Assembly: GCF_022662015.1 (NCBI RefSeq)
Contig: NZ_JAKMCM010000003.1
Location: 124,001 to 188,000, forward strand
Reading direction: 5' to 3'
DNA from: Aestuariivivens sediminicola
GTDB taxonomy: Bacteria; Bacteroidota; Bacteroidia; Flavobacteriales; Flavobacteriaceae
DNA: 64,000 bases
Shown here: piece after piece, positions 19,913 through 29,718 of the stretch
Position numbering within the stretch: position 1 is the stretch's first letter
Layout: the number at the start of each line of letters is the position of its first letter
The notes under the pieces: generated by a model
Databases searched by the model: none
What the model saw: only the letters and a program-made list of their open reading frames with translations
What the model was told of the DNA's origin: nothing
Made by a program: the position numbers and the translations under genes

Positions 19913-22213
19913 ATGCGTCAAAAAATGAAATGTACTAAAAAGATCATTCTTATCTGTTTGCTTACAGTATTTGAACTGGCTGTTCTCCATTCTCAAAATT
20001 ACAGGTTCGTTGATCCTTTGATTGGTTCGGAAGGCCCGGGGAATGTGTTCATCGGCCCTTCTTGTCCCTATGGAATGATGAAACCGGGACCAGACATTGA
20101 TGTAAATGCCAACAGTGGTTATTCACCCGATTTGAATAAAGCGATTTATGGCTTTAGTCAGGTACATGTGAGCGGTACCGGTGGAGGACCCAAGTATGGG
20201 AATGTTTCGGTGATGCCCTTTTCGGGTGAGTTCAGCTCCATAAAACAGGAGTCCTTGAGGGAGCAGGAAAATGTGGCTTTGGGGTATTACAGCACGGTTC
20301 TCACGAAGCATAACATACATACCGAAATAACTACTTCAGATAGGGCGGCGTTTTATCGTTTTACCTATAATTCAGAGCTTAAAAATGCTGTTAAAATTGA
20401 TTTGGGCAGATACCTCGGAGAATCGGATATACCGGATGGTCGTGAGGCCCAGCAATTTGTGGGATCCCAAATTGAAGTGGTCTCGGATACTGAGGTGCGG
20501 GGTTATACCAGAATTCGAGGAGGGTGGAACAATGGAAGTGCCTACACGGTTTACTTTTTCGCAGTTTTCGATCAGCCATTTACGAATTTCTCCACATGGA
20601 AGGACCAACAGTTCTATGGGGGTGAAAAAGCACAAATTGATGATGGTGGTAAAACAGGTGTCGTGCTCTTTTTCGATGAATTAATAGAACGAAAGGTTAA
20701 GATGAAGATCGGAATATCCTACCTGAGCAGTTTAAAGGCAAAATATAATATTGATCAGGAGATTCCACATTGGGATTTTGAAAAAGAGCTGAATGAGACA
20801 GAACAGAAATGGGAGCGCATCTTAGAACGTATAGAAATTGATGAAGATGCCACATCAGAGAAAAAGACCATGTTCTTTACGGGACTCTATCACACCATGC
20901 TGATGCCTGTTGATCGCACCGGAGAAAATCCGCTCTGGGAAAACGATTCGCCTTATTACGATGACTTTTATGCCATTTGGGATACGTACCGTTCTTCGAG
21001 CCCATTAATTACCCTAATTGACCCTTCACGCGAAGTCGATATCGTAAATGCGATGCTGCAGATCTATAAGCGGGACGGCTATCTTCCCGATGCGCGGAGT
21101 GGTAATTGCAATGGACGCACACAGGGCGGTTCCAATGCCGAGGTCGTCATTGCGGATGCCTATGTAAAAGGTTTAAAAGGTATAGACTATGGTTTAGGAC
21201 TGAAGGCCATGTTGAAGGATGCCATGTTTCCACCGGGAGGTAATGAGGAAAAGGAGGGAAGGGGCGGACTCGTAGATTACAATCGTTTGGGATATGTATC
21301 GACAGACTATGTGCGTTCGGGAAACCGGACTTTAGAGTACGCTTATAATGATTTCTGTCTGGCCACAGTGGCAAAGGGATTAGAGCGAAAAGGAGAGTAC
21401 TGGCGTTTTATAAAGCAGTCCGATAATTGGCAAAATCTTTGGAGAGATATTGAAGATAATGGTTCCCGCGGTTTTATCATGCCCAAAGATGCCAACGGCA
21501 CATGGGTAGATAGTATTCAGTGTAATCCAGAAAATGGAAAGATTAACTACATACAATATACCCCTCTGGCCCAGGACTGGCCCATTTGCGTGTGTTGGTG
21601 GTGTGGTGTTTTTTATGAGGCAAGCTCATGGGAGTATTCCTTATCGGTACCGCATGATGTCGCAATGCTGATAAAAAAATCCGGGGGAAAGGAAGCCTTT
21701 CTAAAAAGGCTGAATACATTATTCGATAAGGGATTTTATAATGTCGCCAATGAACCATCCTTTTTAAGCCCAAATCTGTACCACTGGTTAGGTCGACCCG
21801 ATCTGAGTAACGAACGTATTCATCATATTATTGATGCCAATTACAGCAGTAAGAGGGATGGTATCCCCGGTAACGACGATTCAGGAGCCATGTCCTCATG
21901 GTTGGCTTTTCATATGATGGGACTCTATCCCAATGCAGGGCAGTCGTATTACCTTATTAATACACCTTATTTTAAGCAGACCGTTATACATCAGGAAAAT
22001 GGAAAGGATTTTGTCATTCGAGCCAAGCGCTTAACTGAGAATAATAAACACATTGTTTCAGCAACATTGAACGGGAAGCCATTCAACAGAGCTTTTATTG
22101 AACATCAAGATATCGTAAATGGTGGTATCCTTGAGTTGAAAATGGGCAGTGAACCTTCAAGCTTATGGGGCACAGATGAACTACCGCCCTCTAAATCGGA
22201 TAATACATTGTAA
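19913..22213 (+). CDS. GH92 alpha-mannosidase (exported), third copy
   Basis: A 766-residue protein; Met5 (19925) is an equally good start. The signal peptide ends about LHSQ. The domain begins FVDPLIGSEGPGN. The acid-side motif is ANEPSF (Glu614) rather than NEPGH, and the base side is GNDDSGAMSSW (Asp655/656). A Trp/Cys-rich stretch PICVCWWCG sits near residue 560. The NEPSF variant marks a different GH92 subgroup from copies 1 and 2, so a different linkage or aglycone is expected. It ends 174 bases before the COG4299 gene. Confidence 0.92.
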   Translation: MRQKMKCTKKIILICLLTVFELAVLHSQNYRFVDPLIGSEGPGNVFIGPSCPYGMMKPGPDIDVNANSGYSPDLNKAIYGFSQVHVSGTGGGPKYGNVSVMPFSGEFSSIKQESLREQENVALGYYSTVLTKHNIHTEITTSDRAAFYRFTYNSELKNAVKIDLGRYLGESDIPDGREAQQFVGSQIEVVSDTEVRGYTRIRGGWNNGSAYTVYFFAVFDQPFTNFSTWKDQQFYGGEKAQIDDGGKTGVVLFFDELIERKVKMKIGISYLSSLKAKYNIDQEIPHWDFEKELNETEQKWERILERIEIDEDATSEKKTMFFTGLYHTMLMPVDRTGENPLWENDSPYYDDFYAIWDTYRSSSPLITLIDPSREVDIVNAMLQIYKRDGYLPDARSGNCNGRTQGGSNAEVVIADAYVKGLKGIDYGLGLKAMLKDAMFPPGGNEEKEGRGGLVDYNRLGYVSTDYVRSGNRTLEYAYNDFCLATVAKGLERKGEYWRFIKQSDNWQNLWRDIEDNGSRGFIMPKDANGTWVDSIQCNPENGKINYIQYTPLAQDWPICVCWWCGVFYEASSWEYSLSVPHDVAMLIKKSGGKEAFLKRLNTLFDKGFYNVANEPSFLSPNLYHWLGRPDLSNERIHHIIDANYSSKRDGIPGNDDSGAMSSWLAFHMMGLYPNAGQSYYLINTPYFKQTVIHQENGKDFVIRAKRLTENNKHIVSATLNGKPFNRAFIEHQDIVNGGILELKMGSEPSSLWGTDELPPSKSDNTL

Positions 22214-22333
22214 AAGAATGACAACTTCATGACAGTTACTGGAACGCAATTTTTATATGAAGTAAAACCAATTGATATGATGATTAGACCTCTGGATTTG
22301 AGTTTTGCTCGTTGCTTGTTTTTTCTTCAAGTC

Positions 22334-22350
22334 GTTCTAAAAGATAGAAC
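22334..22350. repeat. Inverted repeat in the gap before the second COG4299 gene
   Basis: GTTCTA-N5-TAGAAC with perfect 6-bp arms, followed by a short T run. It lies in the largest gap of the operon (174 bases), so it could be a weak attenuator or a local operator. No -7 element is convincing nearby. Confidence 0.35.
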
Positions 22351-22387
22351 TTTTACCAATGACGATACCAACTAAAATTATAAAATT

Positions 22388-23518
22388 ATGAATCAGAAGC
22401 GTAATCGGTTTTTATCCCTTGATGTATTTCGGGGAATGACCATTTGTTTAATGATTGTAGTCAATTCACCAGGTACCGGAGCGGAATTGTATCCTTATCT
22501 GGTACATGCAGATTGGTTTGGATTTACATTGGCAGATCTGGTTTTTCCAACCTTTCTTTTTGTTATGGGAACTGCCATGAGTTTTTCCATGATTAAATTG
22601 AAGAATGCTGGGCCTGAAGTGTTTTGGACAAAGGTGGTAAAGCGCACTTTTATAATTTTCGTATTGGGTTTTTTAATGTATTGGTATCCTTTTTTCCGGA
22701 CAGGTACTGATGGGACTTTAGAGTTAATACCCTTTTCAGAAACGCGAATAATGGGTGTTTTACAGCGTATTGCGCTATGTTACTTTATAAGTGCGGTCAT
22801 TTATTATTACTTAAAGAAACAAGGCATCTTAATTGCCGGTGCCCTTATCTTATTGGTTTACTGGGCTATCTTATATGTATTTGGTGTGCCTGGCGGAGAA
22901 CTGGATATGGCAACTAATGCAGGTACAAAATTGGATTTTTTGATTTTAGGTGAAGGCCATATTTATAAGGGCGATAAAATACCTTTTGACCCGGAAGGTA
23001 TATTGAGTACATTGCCTGCTGTGGTTAATGTTTTATCGGGTATTTTGGCTGGGCAATACATACAAAAGGCCGGAAAATCTTTTGAAGGCATAGCAAAACT
23101 ATGTATGGCAGGATTTTTACTGGCTGCCGTAGCCCTATGGTGGGATCTAATTTTTCCCATCGGTAAAAAGTTATGGACCAGTTCGTTCGTATTGTATACC
23201 GTCGGAATTGATCTCCTGATTATAGCCGTCTTAATCTATGCCATAGAACTTAAAAAGCGAAGGTTTAGTGTTGATTTCTTTAATATTGTTGGAAAGAACC
23301 CACTTTTTATCTATCTATTTTCGGAAATTTTGTTCATTACCTTACGCAGGATACCAACACGTTCCGGTCTGGATGCGTTTGAGTGGGTTAGCGAAAACAT
23401 TTTCCAAACCATATTCCCCGGAAGTTTCGGATCTTTTGCTACGGCTGTTGCTTTTACCTTATTGTGCTGGAGTGTTGGCTGGTGGTTGGATAGAAGGCGA
23501 ATCTATATTAAGATTTAA
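22388..23518 (+). CDS. COG4299/DUF5009 multi-pass membrane protein (HGSNAT-like), second copy
   Basis: A 376-residue inner-membrane protein with about ten hydrophobic segments. It carries FLSLDVFRGMTICLMI at the N-terminus and the FGFTLADLVFPTFLFVMG loop-helix region diagnostic of COG4299. This copy is closer to the canonical bacterial form of the HGSNAT family than the one at 1165-2259. Family knowledge suggests transmembrane acetylation of a terminal alpha-glucosamine, untested here. It is flanked by GH92 genes, which suggests a role in processing the same glycan. Confidence 0.8.
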   Translation: MNQKRNRFLSLDVFRGMTICLMIVVNSPGTGAELYPYLVHADWFGFTLADLVFPTFLFVMGTAMSFSMIKLKNAGPEVFWTKVVKRTFIIFVLGFLMYWYPFFRTGTDGTLELIPFSETRIMGVLQRIALCYFISAVIYYYLKKQGILIAGALILLVYWAILYVFGVPGGELDMATNAGTKLDFLILGEGHIYKGDKIPFDPEGILSTLPAVVNVLSGILAGQYIQKAGKSFEGIAKLCMAGFLLAAVALWWDLIFPIGKKLWTSSFVLYTVGIDLLIIAVLIYAIELKKRRFSVDFFNIVGKNPLFIYLFSEILFITLRRIPTRSGLDAFEWVSENIFQTIFPGSFGSFATAVAFTLLCWSVGWWLDRRRIYIKI

Positions 23519-23606
23519 GTGGCGTCCTGAAAAGAAAATGTGTTTTCACATTATTTCATCCAAGGATAAAAAAAATTAAACGCATGGCGTTAAACCTTTT
23601 TAACAA

Positions 23607-25940
23607 TTGAATTTCCATAATAGGGCAAAACCAAACACAATTATGATTGTATTTCTTAGTTTTTTGAAGCGCTGGATCCTTATTTATTTTATTCTAGTGA
23701 CCTGTTCCTGTGTCCATAATAAGGAGGCTGTTATAAAACCAGAACTGGTAGACTATGTTAACCCCTATATGGGCAATATCAGTCATTTATTGGTGCCCAC
23801 CTTCCCCACCATCCATCTACCAAACAGTATGTTGAGAGTATATCCCGAACGTGCCGATTATACACAGGACTTATTATATGGTTTGCCTTTAATAACAACA
23901 AGTCATCGCGGTAGCTCGGCCTTCAATATGAGTCCGCTTAAGACATTAACGGACTCTTTGAACCCCGTTAACAATTATAGTTATGATAGGGAAAAAATAA
24001 CACCATATTCCTATCAGGTCTATTTGGATGATGCCAATATTCTGGTAAACTATGCGGTTTCCCATCAATCTGCAAAGTACAGATTGACCTTCGAAGAATC
24101 AGAAGATGCTCATGTAGTTTTGCATTCTGAAAATGGCGCTTTATCATGGGATGGCACTGCCGTTTCTGGATATCAGCTCATTGAGAACGATACTGAGGTA
24201 TATGTCTACATTAAGCCATTGGTCACACCCGAACATGTTTCTGTCATCAAAGAAGGGATTAAGATCGATGACACCTCCGCTGAGGGCCATCATGCGGCTC
24301 TTGTTTTAACATTTCACGATGAAGTCATTGACCATACAGTGGACATCGACTATGGGGTTTCCTTCATAAATACAGATCAGGCTAGAAAAAACATGCTTCG
24401 GGAGGTTGATGGTAAAACCCTCATGGAAGTAAAGAACACAGGCAAGTCTATATGGAATCAAGCGCTTGGAAAAATTAGAGTAAAAGGCGGATCAGAGGAT
24501 GACAAAACGGTATTTTATACCTCGCTGTATCGCTGTTATGAGCGGCCCGTTAATATTTCTGAAGACGGGCAGTATTATAGTGCCTTTGATGGCCGGGTTC
24601 ATGATGATAACGGAAGAGCTTTTTATACGGATGACTGGATATGGGATTCTTATCGGGCGCATCATCCCCTGAGAGTGCTGCTTGATCCTGACAAAGAAGA
24701 GGATATATTGAATTCATTTATTCTAATGTCTGAGCAAATGGACCGTTTTTGGTTACCGACTTTTCCAGAAATTACGGGAGACAGTAGACGTATGAATTCG
24801 AATCATGGGGTCGCCTCTTTGCTTGATGGCTATCGAAAGGGGTTAAGGAATTTCGACTTAAATAAAGGCTATCTGGCTGCAAAAAATGCCATAATGGAAA
24901 AAACCCTGGCCCCATGGTCCGGCATGCCGGCTGGGGAATTAGACGATTTTTACAAGGAGCATGGCTATATTCCGGCCCTCAATGAAGGTGAGGCTGAAAC
25001 CATTCCTGAGGTGCATCCCTTTGAAAGCAGGCAACCTATAGCCGTTACCTTGGGAACAGCTTACGACGAATGGTGCCTGTCGCAGTTGGCGAAGGAGTTG
25101 AAATTAGACAGTGCATATCATTATTTTTTAAAAAACGCCTATAATTACAGAAATGTCTTCAATGCGACAACCGACTTTTTTCATCCTAAAGACAAGTATG
25201 GAAAATTTATAGAACCCTTTGACTATGTATTTGATGGTGGTATGGGGGCCAGGAAATTTTATGGTGAAAATAATGGTTGGGTGTACCGATGGGACGTTCC
25301 GCACAACGTTGCAGATCTGATAGAACTTATGGGTGGCAGGGAGAACTTCATCCATAATCTCAATCAAACATTTTCAGAACCATTGGGGATGTCGAAATAC
25401 AGCTTTTATGCAAAGCTACCAGATCATACTGGTAATGTAGGTCAATTTTCAATGGCCAACGAGCCTTCCTTGCACATTCCATATTTGTACAATTACGCGG
25501 GGCAACCATGGAAAACACAGAAACGCATTCGTAGATTACTGAAAACATGGTTTAGAAATGATTTAATGGGAGTACCTGGTGATGAAGACGGCGGAGGTAT
25601 GTCTGCATTTGTTGTATTTTCCCAAATGGGATTTTATCCTGTAACCCCCGGAATGCCCGTTTACAATATCGGAAGCCCTACTTTTGACACCGTAACACTC
25701 GAATTGTCCAACGGTAAATCATTTGAGATTAATACAAAGAATTACAGCCCGGAAAATATATACATACAATCGGCAACACTGAATGGCGAAGTATGGAATA
25801 AACCCTGGTTCTCACATGAGGTCATTGAAGCGGGCGGCGTTCTGGAACTGGAAATGGGCGATAGGGCGAATAAAGCTTGGGGAGCAGCTCCGGAACACAT
25901 GCCACCATCGGCGGAACCGCTAGAACAGACAATGAAGTAA
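23607..25940 (+). CDS. GH92-family enzyme (divergent), lipoprotein, fourth copy
   Basis: 777 residues from the first ATG; the start at 23643 (MIVFLSF) gives a better lipoprotein signal, with cysteines in VTCSCVH. The domain begins VDYVNPYMGNISHLLVP, unlike the NPLIGT of the other copies. The acid motif is ANEPSLH (Glu619). The base motif reads GDEDGGGMSAF (Asp659, Glu660, Asp661) where the others have GNDDxGxMS[AS]W. These shifts point to a distinct specificity within GH92; loss of activity is possible but the carboxylates remain. Confidence 0.85.
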   Translation: MNFHNRAKPNTIMIVFLSFLKRWILIYFILVTCSCVHNKEAVIKPELVDYVNPYMGNISHLLVPTFPTIHLPNSMLRVYPERADYTQDLLYGLPLITTSHRGSSAFNMSPLKTLTDSLNPVNNYSYDREKITPYSYQVYLDDANILVNYAVSHQSAKYRLTFEESEDAHVVLHSENGALSWDGTAVSGYQLIENDTEVYVYIKPLVTPEHVSVIKEGIKIDDTSAEGHHAALVLTFHDEVIDHTVDIDYGVSFINTDQARKNMLREVDGKTLMEVKNTGKSIWNQALGKIRVKGGSEDDKTVFYTSLYRCYERPVNISEDGQYYSAFDGRVHDDNGRAFYTDDWIWDSYRAHHPLRVLLDPDKEEDILNSFILMSEQMDRFWLPTFPEITGDSRRMNSNHGVASLLDGYRKGLRNFDLNKGYLAAKNAIMEKTLAPWSGMPAGELDDFYKEHGYIPALNEGEAETIPEVHPFESRQPIAVTLGTAYDEWCLSQLAKELKLDSAYHYFLKNAYNYRNVFNATTDFFHPKDKYGKFIEPFDYVFDGGMGARKFYGENNGWVYRWDVPHNVADLIELMGGRENFIHNLNQTFSEPLGMSKYSFYAKLPDHTGNVGQFSMANEPSLHIPYLYNYAGQPWKTQKRIRRLLKTWFRNDLMGVPGDEDGGGMSAFVVFSQMGFYPVTPGMPVYNIGSPTFDTVTLELSNGKSFEINTKNYSPENIYIQSATLNGEVWNKPWFSHEVIEAGGVLELEMGDRANKAWGAAPEHMPPSAEPLEQTMK

Positions 25941-26037
25941 ATCGGAGCATAGGGCGTCTGTTGTCGGGAGATGGATAAAGTCTCTGAAATGGTGCAGAAG
26001 AATTAATATTGTATTGGTCATATAAAAAGATAAGAAA

Positions 26038-27477
26038 ATGATATCAAGAAGAAAGTTTGTACAGGACAGTATATTGGCATCCACCGGACTTACCATTTTA
26101 GGAAGTTCCATAACGGGATATGCCTATAAATTGCAGGATTTTAAATCGAACCGCCCGCTGCCTGAAAATCGCACCTTTAACAGTAAGGCAGTGGAGGAGA
26201 TCATAATAAAAGTAAAACAAGGTATTAGAAATCCTGAATTGTCCTGGTTATTCGAAAACTGTTTTCCGAATACATTGGATACCACCGTAGATTTCGAAAT
26301 TAAAGATGGTAAACCCGATGCCTTCATTATTACCGGAGACATAGATGCCATGTGGTTGCGTGATTCTACGGCCCAGATTTGGCCTTACTTACCTTTGGTA
26401 AATTCAGATAAGAAATTAAAAGATTTGTTCAGGGGTCTAATTAATCGGCAAACCCAATGCATTTTATTGGATCCTTATGCCAATGCTTTTTTTAAAGATC
26501 TGACACGGATTTCCGAATGGAAAGATGATAAGCCAAGACAAAAACCCGGGGTTCATGAGCGTAAATGGGAAATAGATTCGCTGTGTTATGCCATTAGATT
26601 GGCTCATGGATATTACAAAGAAACCGGAGATCAATCAGTATTTGATAGTCAATGGGATAAGGCTATGCGGCTGGCGGTAGAGACCCTGAGAACAGAACAG
26701 CGTAAAAATGGAAGTACACCTTACTATTTTGAGCGTGTATCCAGTAACAGTACGGTTACGGCTTCATTTTACGGTAAGGGACGACCTGTGAAACCTGTAG
26801 GCCTTATAGCCTCCTCATTCCGTCCATCGGACGATGGCACCTTGTTCCCGTTTTTGATTCCGTCAAATTTGTTTGCAGTTGAGGCTCTGGCACAGCTGAG
26901 TGAAATTTATAAAGTGGTTTTCAGAGATACTGCATTTTCCGATACATGCGCTTCATTTTCAGAGGAGGTTTTGGAAGCTGTTAATACCTATGCCATTACA
27001 GAACATCTGGATTATGGTAATATATATGCTTACGAGGTCGATGGATTCGGTAACAAGGTCTTTATTGATGATCCTAATATCCCTTCCTTAATCGCAATGA
27101 AATATTTAATAGATGAAGCGTATTACGACAAAGCGGTTTATAATAATACCAGACGCTATCTTTTAAGCCATGACAATCCCTATTATTTCAAAGGAAAAGC
27201 AGGGGAAGGTCAGGGCGGTCCCCATGCGGGGATGGATACCATATGGCCTATGGGGATTATTTTAAGGGCCATGACATCAACCGATGATAAAGAAATCGTA
27301 TGGTGCATCCGCCAGTTAATGAATACCCATAACGGGTCCGGCTTTATGCATGAAACCTTTCATAAGGATGATGCCTCCAAATATTCACGAGATTGGTTTG
27401 CCTGGGCCAATACCTTGTTTGGGGAATTGATTCTAAAATTGTACAACGAAAAACCCCAGTTATTGCAATCGATATAA
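26038..27477 (+). CDS. GH125 exo-alpha-1,6-mannosidase (Tat-type signal)
   Basis: A 479-residue protein. The N-terminus SRRKFVQDS followed by a hydrophobic stretch is a twin-arginine export signal. GH125 (formerly DUF1237) marks are AMWLRDSTAQIWPYL (Asp109), GPHAGMDTIWPMG and the late GFMHETF (Glu439) with SRDWFAWANTLFGELI at the C-terminus. Family members remove terminal alpha-1,6-linked mannose with inversion and appear with GH92 in yeast-mannan loci. It is the last gene of the plus-strand operon and converges on the phosphatase gene with a 43-base gap. Confidence 0.92.
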   Translation: MISRRKFVQDSILASTGLTILGSSITGYAYKLQDFKSNRPLPENRTFNSKAVEEIIIKVKQGIRNPELSWLFENCFPNTLDTTVDFEIKDGKPDAFIITGDIDAMWLRDSTAQIWPYLPLVNSDKKLKDLFRGLINRQTQCILLDPYANAFFKDLTRISEWKDDKPRQKPGVHERKWEIDSLCYAIRLAHGYYKETGDQSVFDSQWDKAMRLAVETLRTEQRKNGSTPYYFERVSSNSTVTASFYGKGRPVKPVGLIASSFRPSDDGTLFPFLIPSNLFAVEALAQLSEIYKVVFRDTAFSDTCASFSEEVLEAVNTYAITEHLDYGNIYAYEVDGFGNKVFIDDPNIPSLIAMKYLIDEAYYDKAVYNNTRRYLLSHDNPYYFKGKAGEGQGGPHAGMDTIWPMGIILRAMTSTDDKEIVWCIRQLMNTHNGSGFMHETFHKDDASKYSRDWFAWANTLFGELILKLYNEKPQLLQSI

Positions 27478-27520
27478 TTCAGGAACTCAGATGCAATGGT
27501 CATCAAGGATACACATAACC

Positions 27521-29323
27521 CTAAGGCTGCAAATTCAAGACCTTAAGTATTTTGTGAAATACGTCGCTGTTTTCATAAACTCCTGTAAATTCCTGCGATT
27601 GGGGACCATAAGCAAATATAGGAACCATGGTTCCCGTGTGATCATCAGTTGTAAATGAGCCTTCAATCATATTGGTTTTAAGGTTTCCCTGCGGAATACT
27701 ATATCCCGAAGTTTCATGATCCGCCGTAACAATTACAAGTGTGTCTCCCGTCTGGTCGGCAAATTTGATAGCTTCAGTAATGGCTTTATCAAAATCAATA
27801 CCTTCGGTGACAATACCTGACACCTTATTTTCATGTCCGTAACTGTCTATCTTAGCAGCTTCCACCATTAAAAAGAAAGGCTTATTTTTTGAATGTAAAT
27901 AGGTCAATCCATTTCTCGTGGCATCCGCCAGTAGATTACCACGTCCTTCAAGAACGCTTGGAACATCATCTTCAGACATAAAGAAGCCGATCTTGTCACC
28001 AGTATGATCTGGCAGGTCATCCAGATGTTTTATGATGTTGAATCCCGACATGTCCCAATTATTCTTGAAGGTATTTGCCCCACCTCCAATAAATAAGGAC
28101 AGTTTACTCTTCATCAGATCTTTCACAATTGCGTTCGTATGATCACGATCTTTTTGATGCCCATAAAAGGATGCCGGCGTGGCACCTGTTATCTTATCTG
28201 TGGTAATACATCCCGAGAGAAATCCCTTTTCAGACAGAACCTCTGTAATATTTGCTATAGGAAGGCCATTACTATCCACTCCAATGGACCGATTATAGGT
28301 TTTGGAACCTGTTGCCAATGCTGTCCCGGCAGCGGCAGAATCGGTGGTAAAATCGTCGGCCGATTGGGTTTTTAAAAAGCCAATGCTCTTGAGCTGGGTT
28401 AATGTAAGCTGACCGCCATTAGCAAGGACCGAAGATGAAATTTGAGTTAACCCATTGCCATCTCCAATAAGCAATATAACCTGTTTTACAGGGGCTTCAG
28501 CCTTATCGCTTTCGTAAGTTGGGGTATATACCTCAGAGAATGTTTCATTATAATAAACCCGATGGTCTAATGTATTTAAGTAGACCGAGGCACCATAAGG
28601 GTTATCTGTATTTATAAAATCTACCCCCAGGTCACTCAGTGCTTTCCAGGCTGTTTTAGAGTCGGGAGTAGCCCAGAATCGGAATGGTTTGTTATAAGCG
28701 TGCGCTTTGTCGATCGCAGTCTTCGCCTTTACCGAATCTTCTGCCGTTAAGCGGCCTTTTCCATTCCACCCGGAAAACCTTTTAAAGTTTAAACTGATCA
28801 ATGCGATCTTGTCCCAAATCTTGTTGTTGTTTATGGGCTTAAGACTTTGATAGTCGAACTTTATAAAATCAGGATAATTTAACAGGTCATTCAACTTAGG
28901 CTGATTCCCGGAAATGACAAAGGAGACATTGGAATTGTTAACAAGGGCGGGGTAGCTCTCTAAAACGGCCATTAATTGCTTAAGTGTAGCATAGGCCTCC
29001 GACTTTATATCGATTAAAAATTGTATGGGATGTTGTTCTCCAAGTTTAAGTTCTAAAGCGCCTGAGAGGGGTTCAAAATAAAGATTTTCGATGGTCCGGT
29101 CAGGTATAATTTCAGATGCACCGTGGGTTACATAGAGGGTGTCTCGCTTTAGATAGATGTCAATTTCAATGGAATTCATCCCGTTAGAATAGGCATTCCA
29201 AAATGGAACAGTTTGGTGGTAATCATTGTGGGAATGAATTTTGATCAGACGGTTCTCCTGTGCTGCAGCCAAATGAATGGTTGCACAAAGCAGATAGGCC
29301 AGGAGGCGATACGATTTCAACAT
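27521..29323 (-). CDS. Exported two-domain protein: GDPD/PLC-like phosphodiesterase plus alkaline phosphatase
   Basis: The open frame begins at 29362, but the ATG at 29323 is preferred: it gives a clean signal peptide (MLKSYRLLAYLL, cut after LAAA) and lies downstream of the likely promoter box at 29341-29348. That makes 600 residues. Residues about 25-260 resemble glycerophosphodiester phosphodiesterase/PI-PLC barrels, with HSHND (His30, His32), EIDI (Glu53, Asp55) and VTHG (His67). Residues about 280-600 are an alkaline phosphatase, with LIGDGNG (Asp288), the nucleophile in TDSAAAGTA (Ser329) and TADHETSGY near the end. The pair would cut a phosphodiester and then remove the remaining phosphate, which suits glycerophosphoinositol or inositol-phosphate esters. 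Confidence 0.87.
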   Translation of the reverse strand: MLKSYRLLAYLLCATIHLAAAQENRLIKIHSHNDYHQTVPFWNAYSNGMNSIEIDIYLKRDTLYVTHGASEIIPDRTIENLYFEPLSGALELKLGEQHPIQFLIDIKSEAYATLKQLMAVLESYPALVNNSNVSFVISGNQPKLNDLLNYPDFIKFDYQSLKPINNNKIWDKIALISLNFKRFSGWNGKGRLTAEDSVKAKTAIDKAHAYNKPFRFWATPDSKTAWKALSDLGVDFINTDNPYGASVYLNTLDHRVYYNETFSEVYTPTYESDKAEAPVKQVILLIGDGNGLTQISSSVLANGGQLTLTQLKSIGFLKTQSADDFTTDSAAAGTALATGSKTYNRSIGVDSNGLPIANITEVLSEKGFLSGCITTDKITGATPASFYGHQKDRDHTNAIVKDLMKSKLSLFIGGGANTFKNNWDMSGFNIIKHLDDLPDHTGDKIGFFMSEDDVPSVLEGRGNLLADATRNGLTYLHSKNKPFFLMVEAAKIDSYGHENKVSGIVTEGIDFDKAITEAIKFADQTGDTLVIVTADHETSGYSIPQGNLKTNMIEGSFTTDDHTGTMVPIFAYGPQSQEFTGVYENSDVFHKILKVLNLQP

Positions 29324-29340
29324 GAGTTTTAGGTTTAAAA

Positions 29341-29348
29341 CAAAATAA
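29341..29348 (-). promoter_or_regulatory. -7 promoter box for the phosphodiesterase-phosphatase gene
   Basis: The minus strand reads TTATTTTG, one change from TAnnTTTG. It lies 42 bases downstream of operator D and 17 bases before the ATG at 29323, which argues against the upstream start at 29362. Confidence 0.45.
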
Positions 29349-29390
29349 CGATAAAAAAGCATGGATAGAAAAGTTAAAAGTGAAGATATT

Positions 29391-29406
29391 TTGCAAAGGT
29401 TTGCAT
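29391..29406 (-). promoter_or_regulatory. Operator D, upstream of the phosphodiesterase-phosphatase gene
   Basis: On the minus strand ATGCAAACCTTTGCAA, one mismatch at the last base from operators A-C. Confidence 0.8.
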
Positions 29407-29620
29407 TTTTTGGATAAACTATGATGATGAAACTCAGTTTTTGAGACCAACATGTTTTTTTAAGAATATCGTTCTCTAATTTACTCCTTATTATATTATG
29501 AAAATTGAAGAAAATAGATTACATTTAAATGGGGTAGTATGCGTCGCTATTCAGACTTAAAAATAGTGCATAACACAGGGTGGTTTTAAGATTAATACGT
29601 ACTGAGAATTGGGTAAATTT

Positions 29621-29636
29621 ATGCAAACCTTTGCAT
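29621..29636 (+). promoter_or_regulatory. Operator C, upstream of susC
   Basis: ATGCAAACCTTTGCAT, identical to operators A and B, 82 bases before the susC ATG. A weak -7-like TTATTTCG is at 29680-29687, 43 bases downstream. Confidence 0.85.
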
Positions 29637-29718
29637 AGTGTTTTGAGCTGAAATAATTCAGAATATGACAATTTTATTGTTATTTCGTTATCACATAACT
29701 AATTATTAATAATCAAAT

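Larger units (their letters stand above)
29324..29718. other. Divergent control region between the phosphatase gene and susC
   Basis: A 395-base AT-rich region carrying two separate operators, D for the leftward gene and C for susC. Each has its own -7-like box at 42-43 bases. No ORF or RNA gene is seen in it. Confidence 0.6.
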
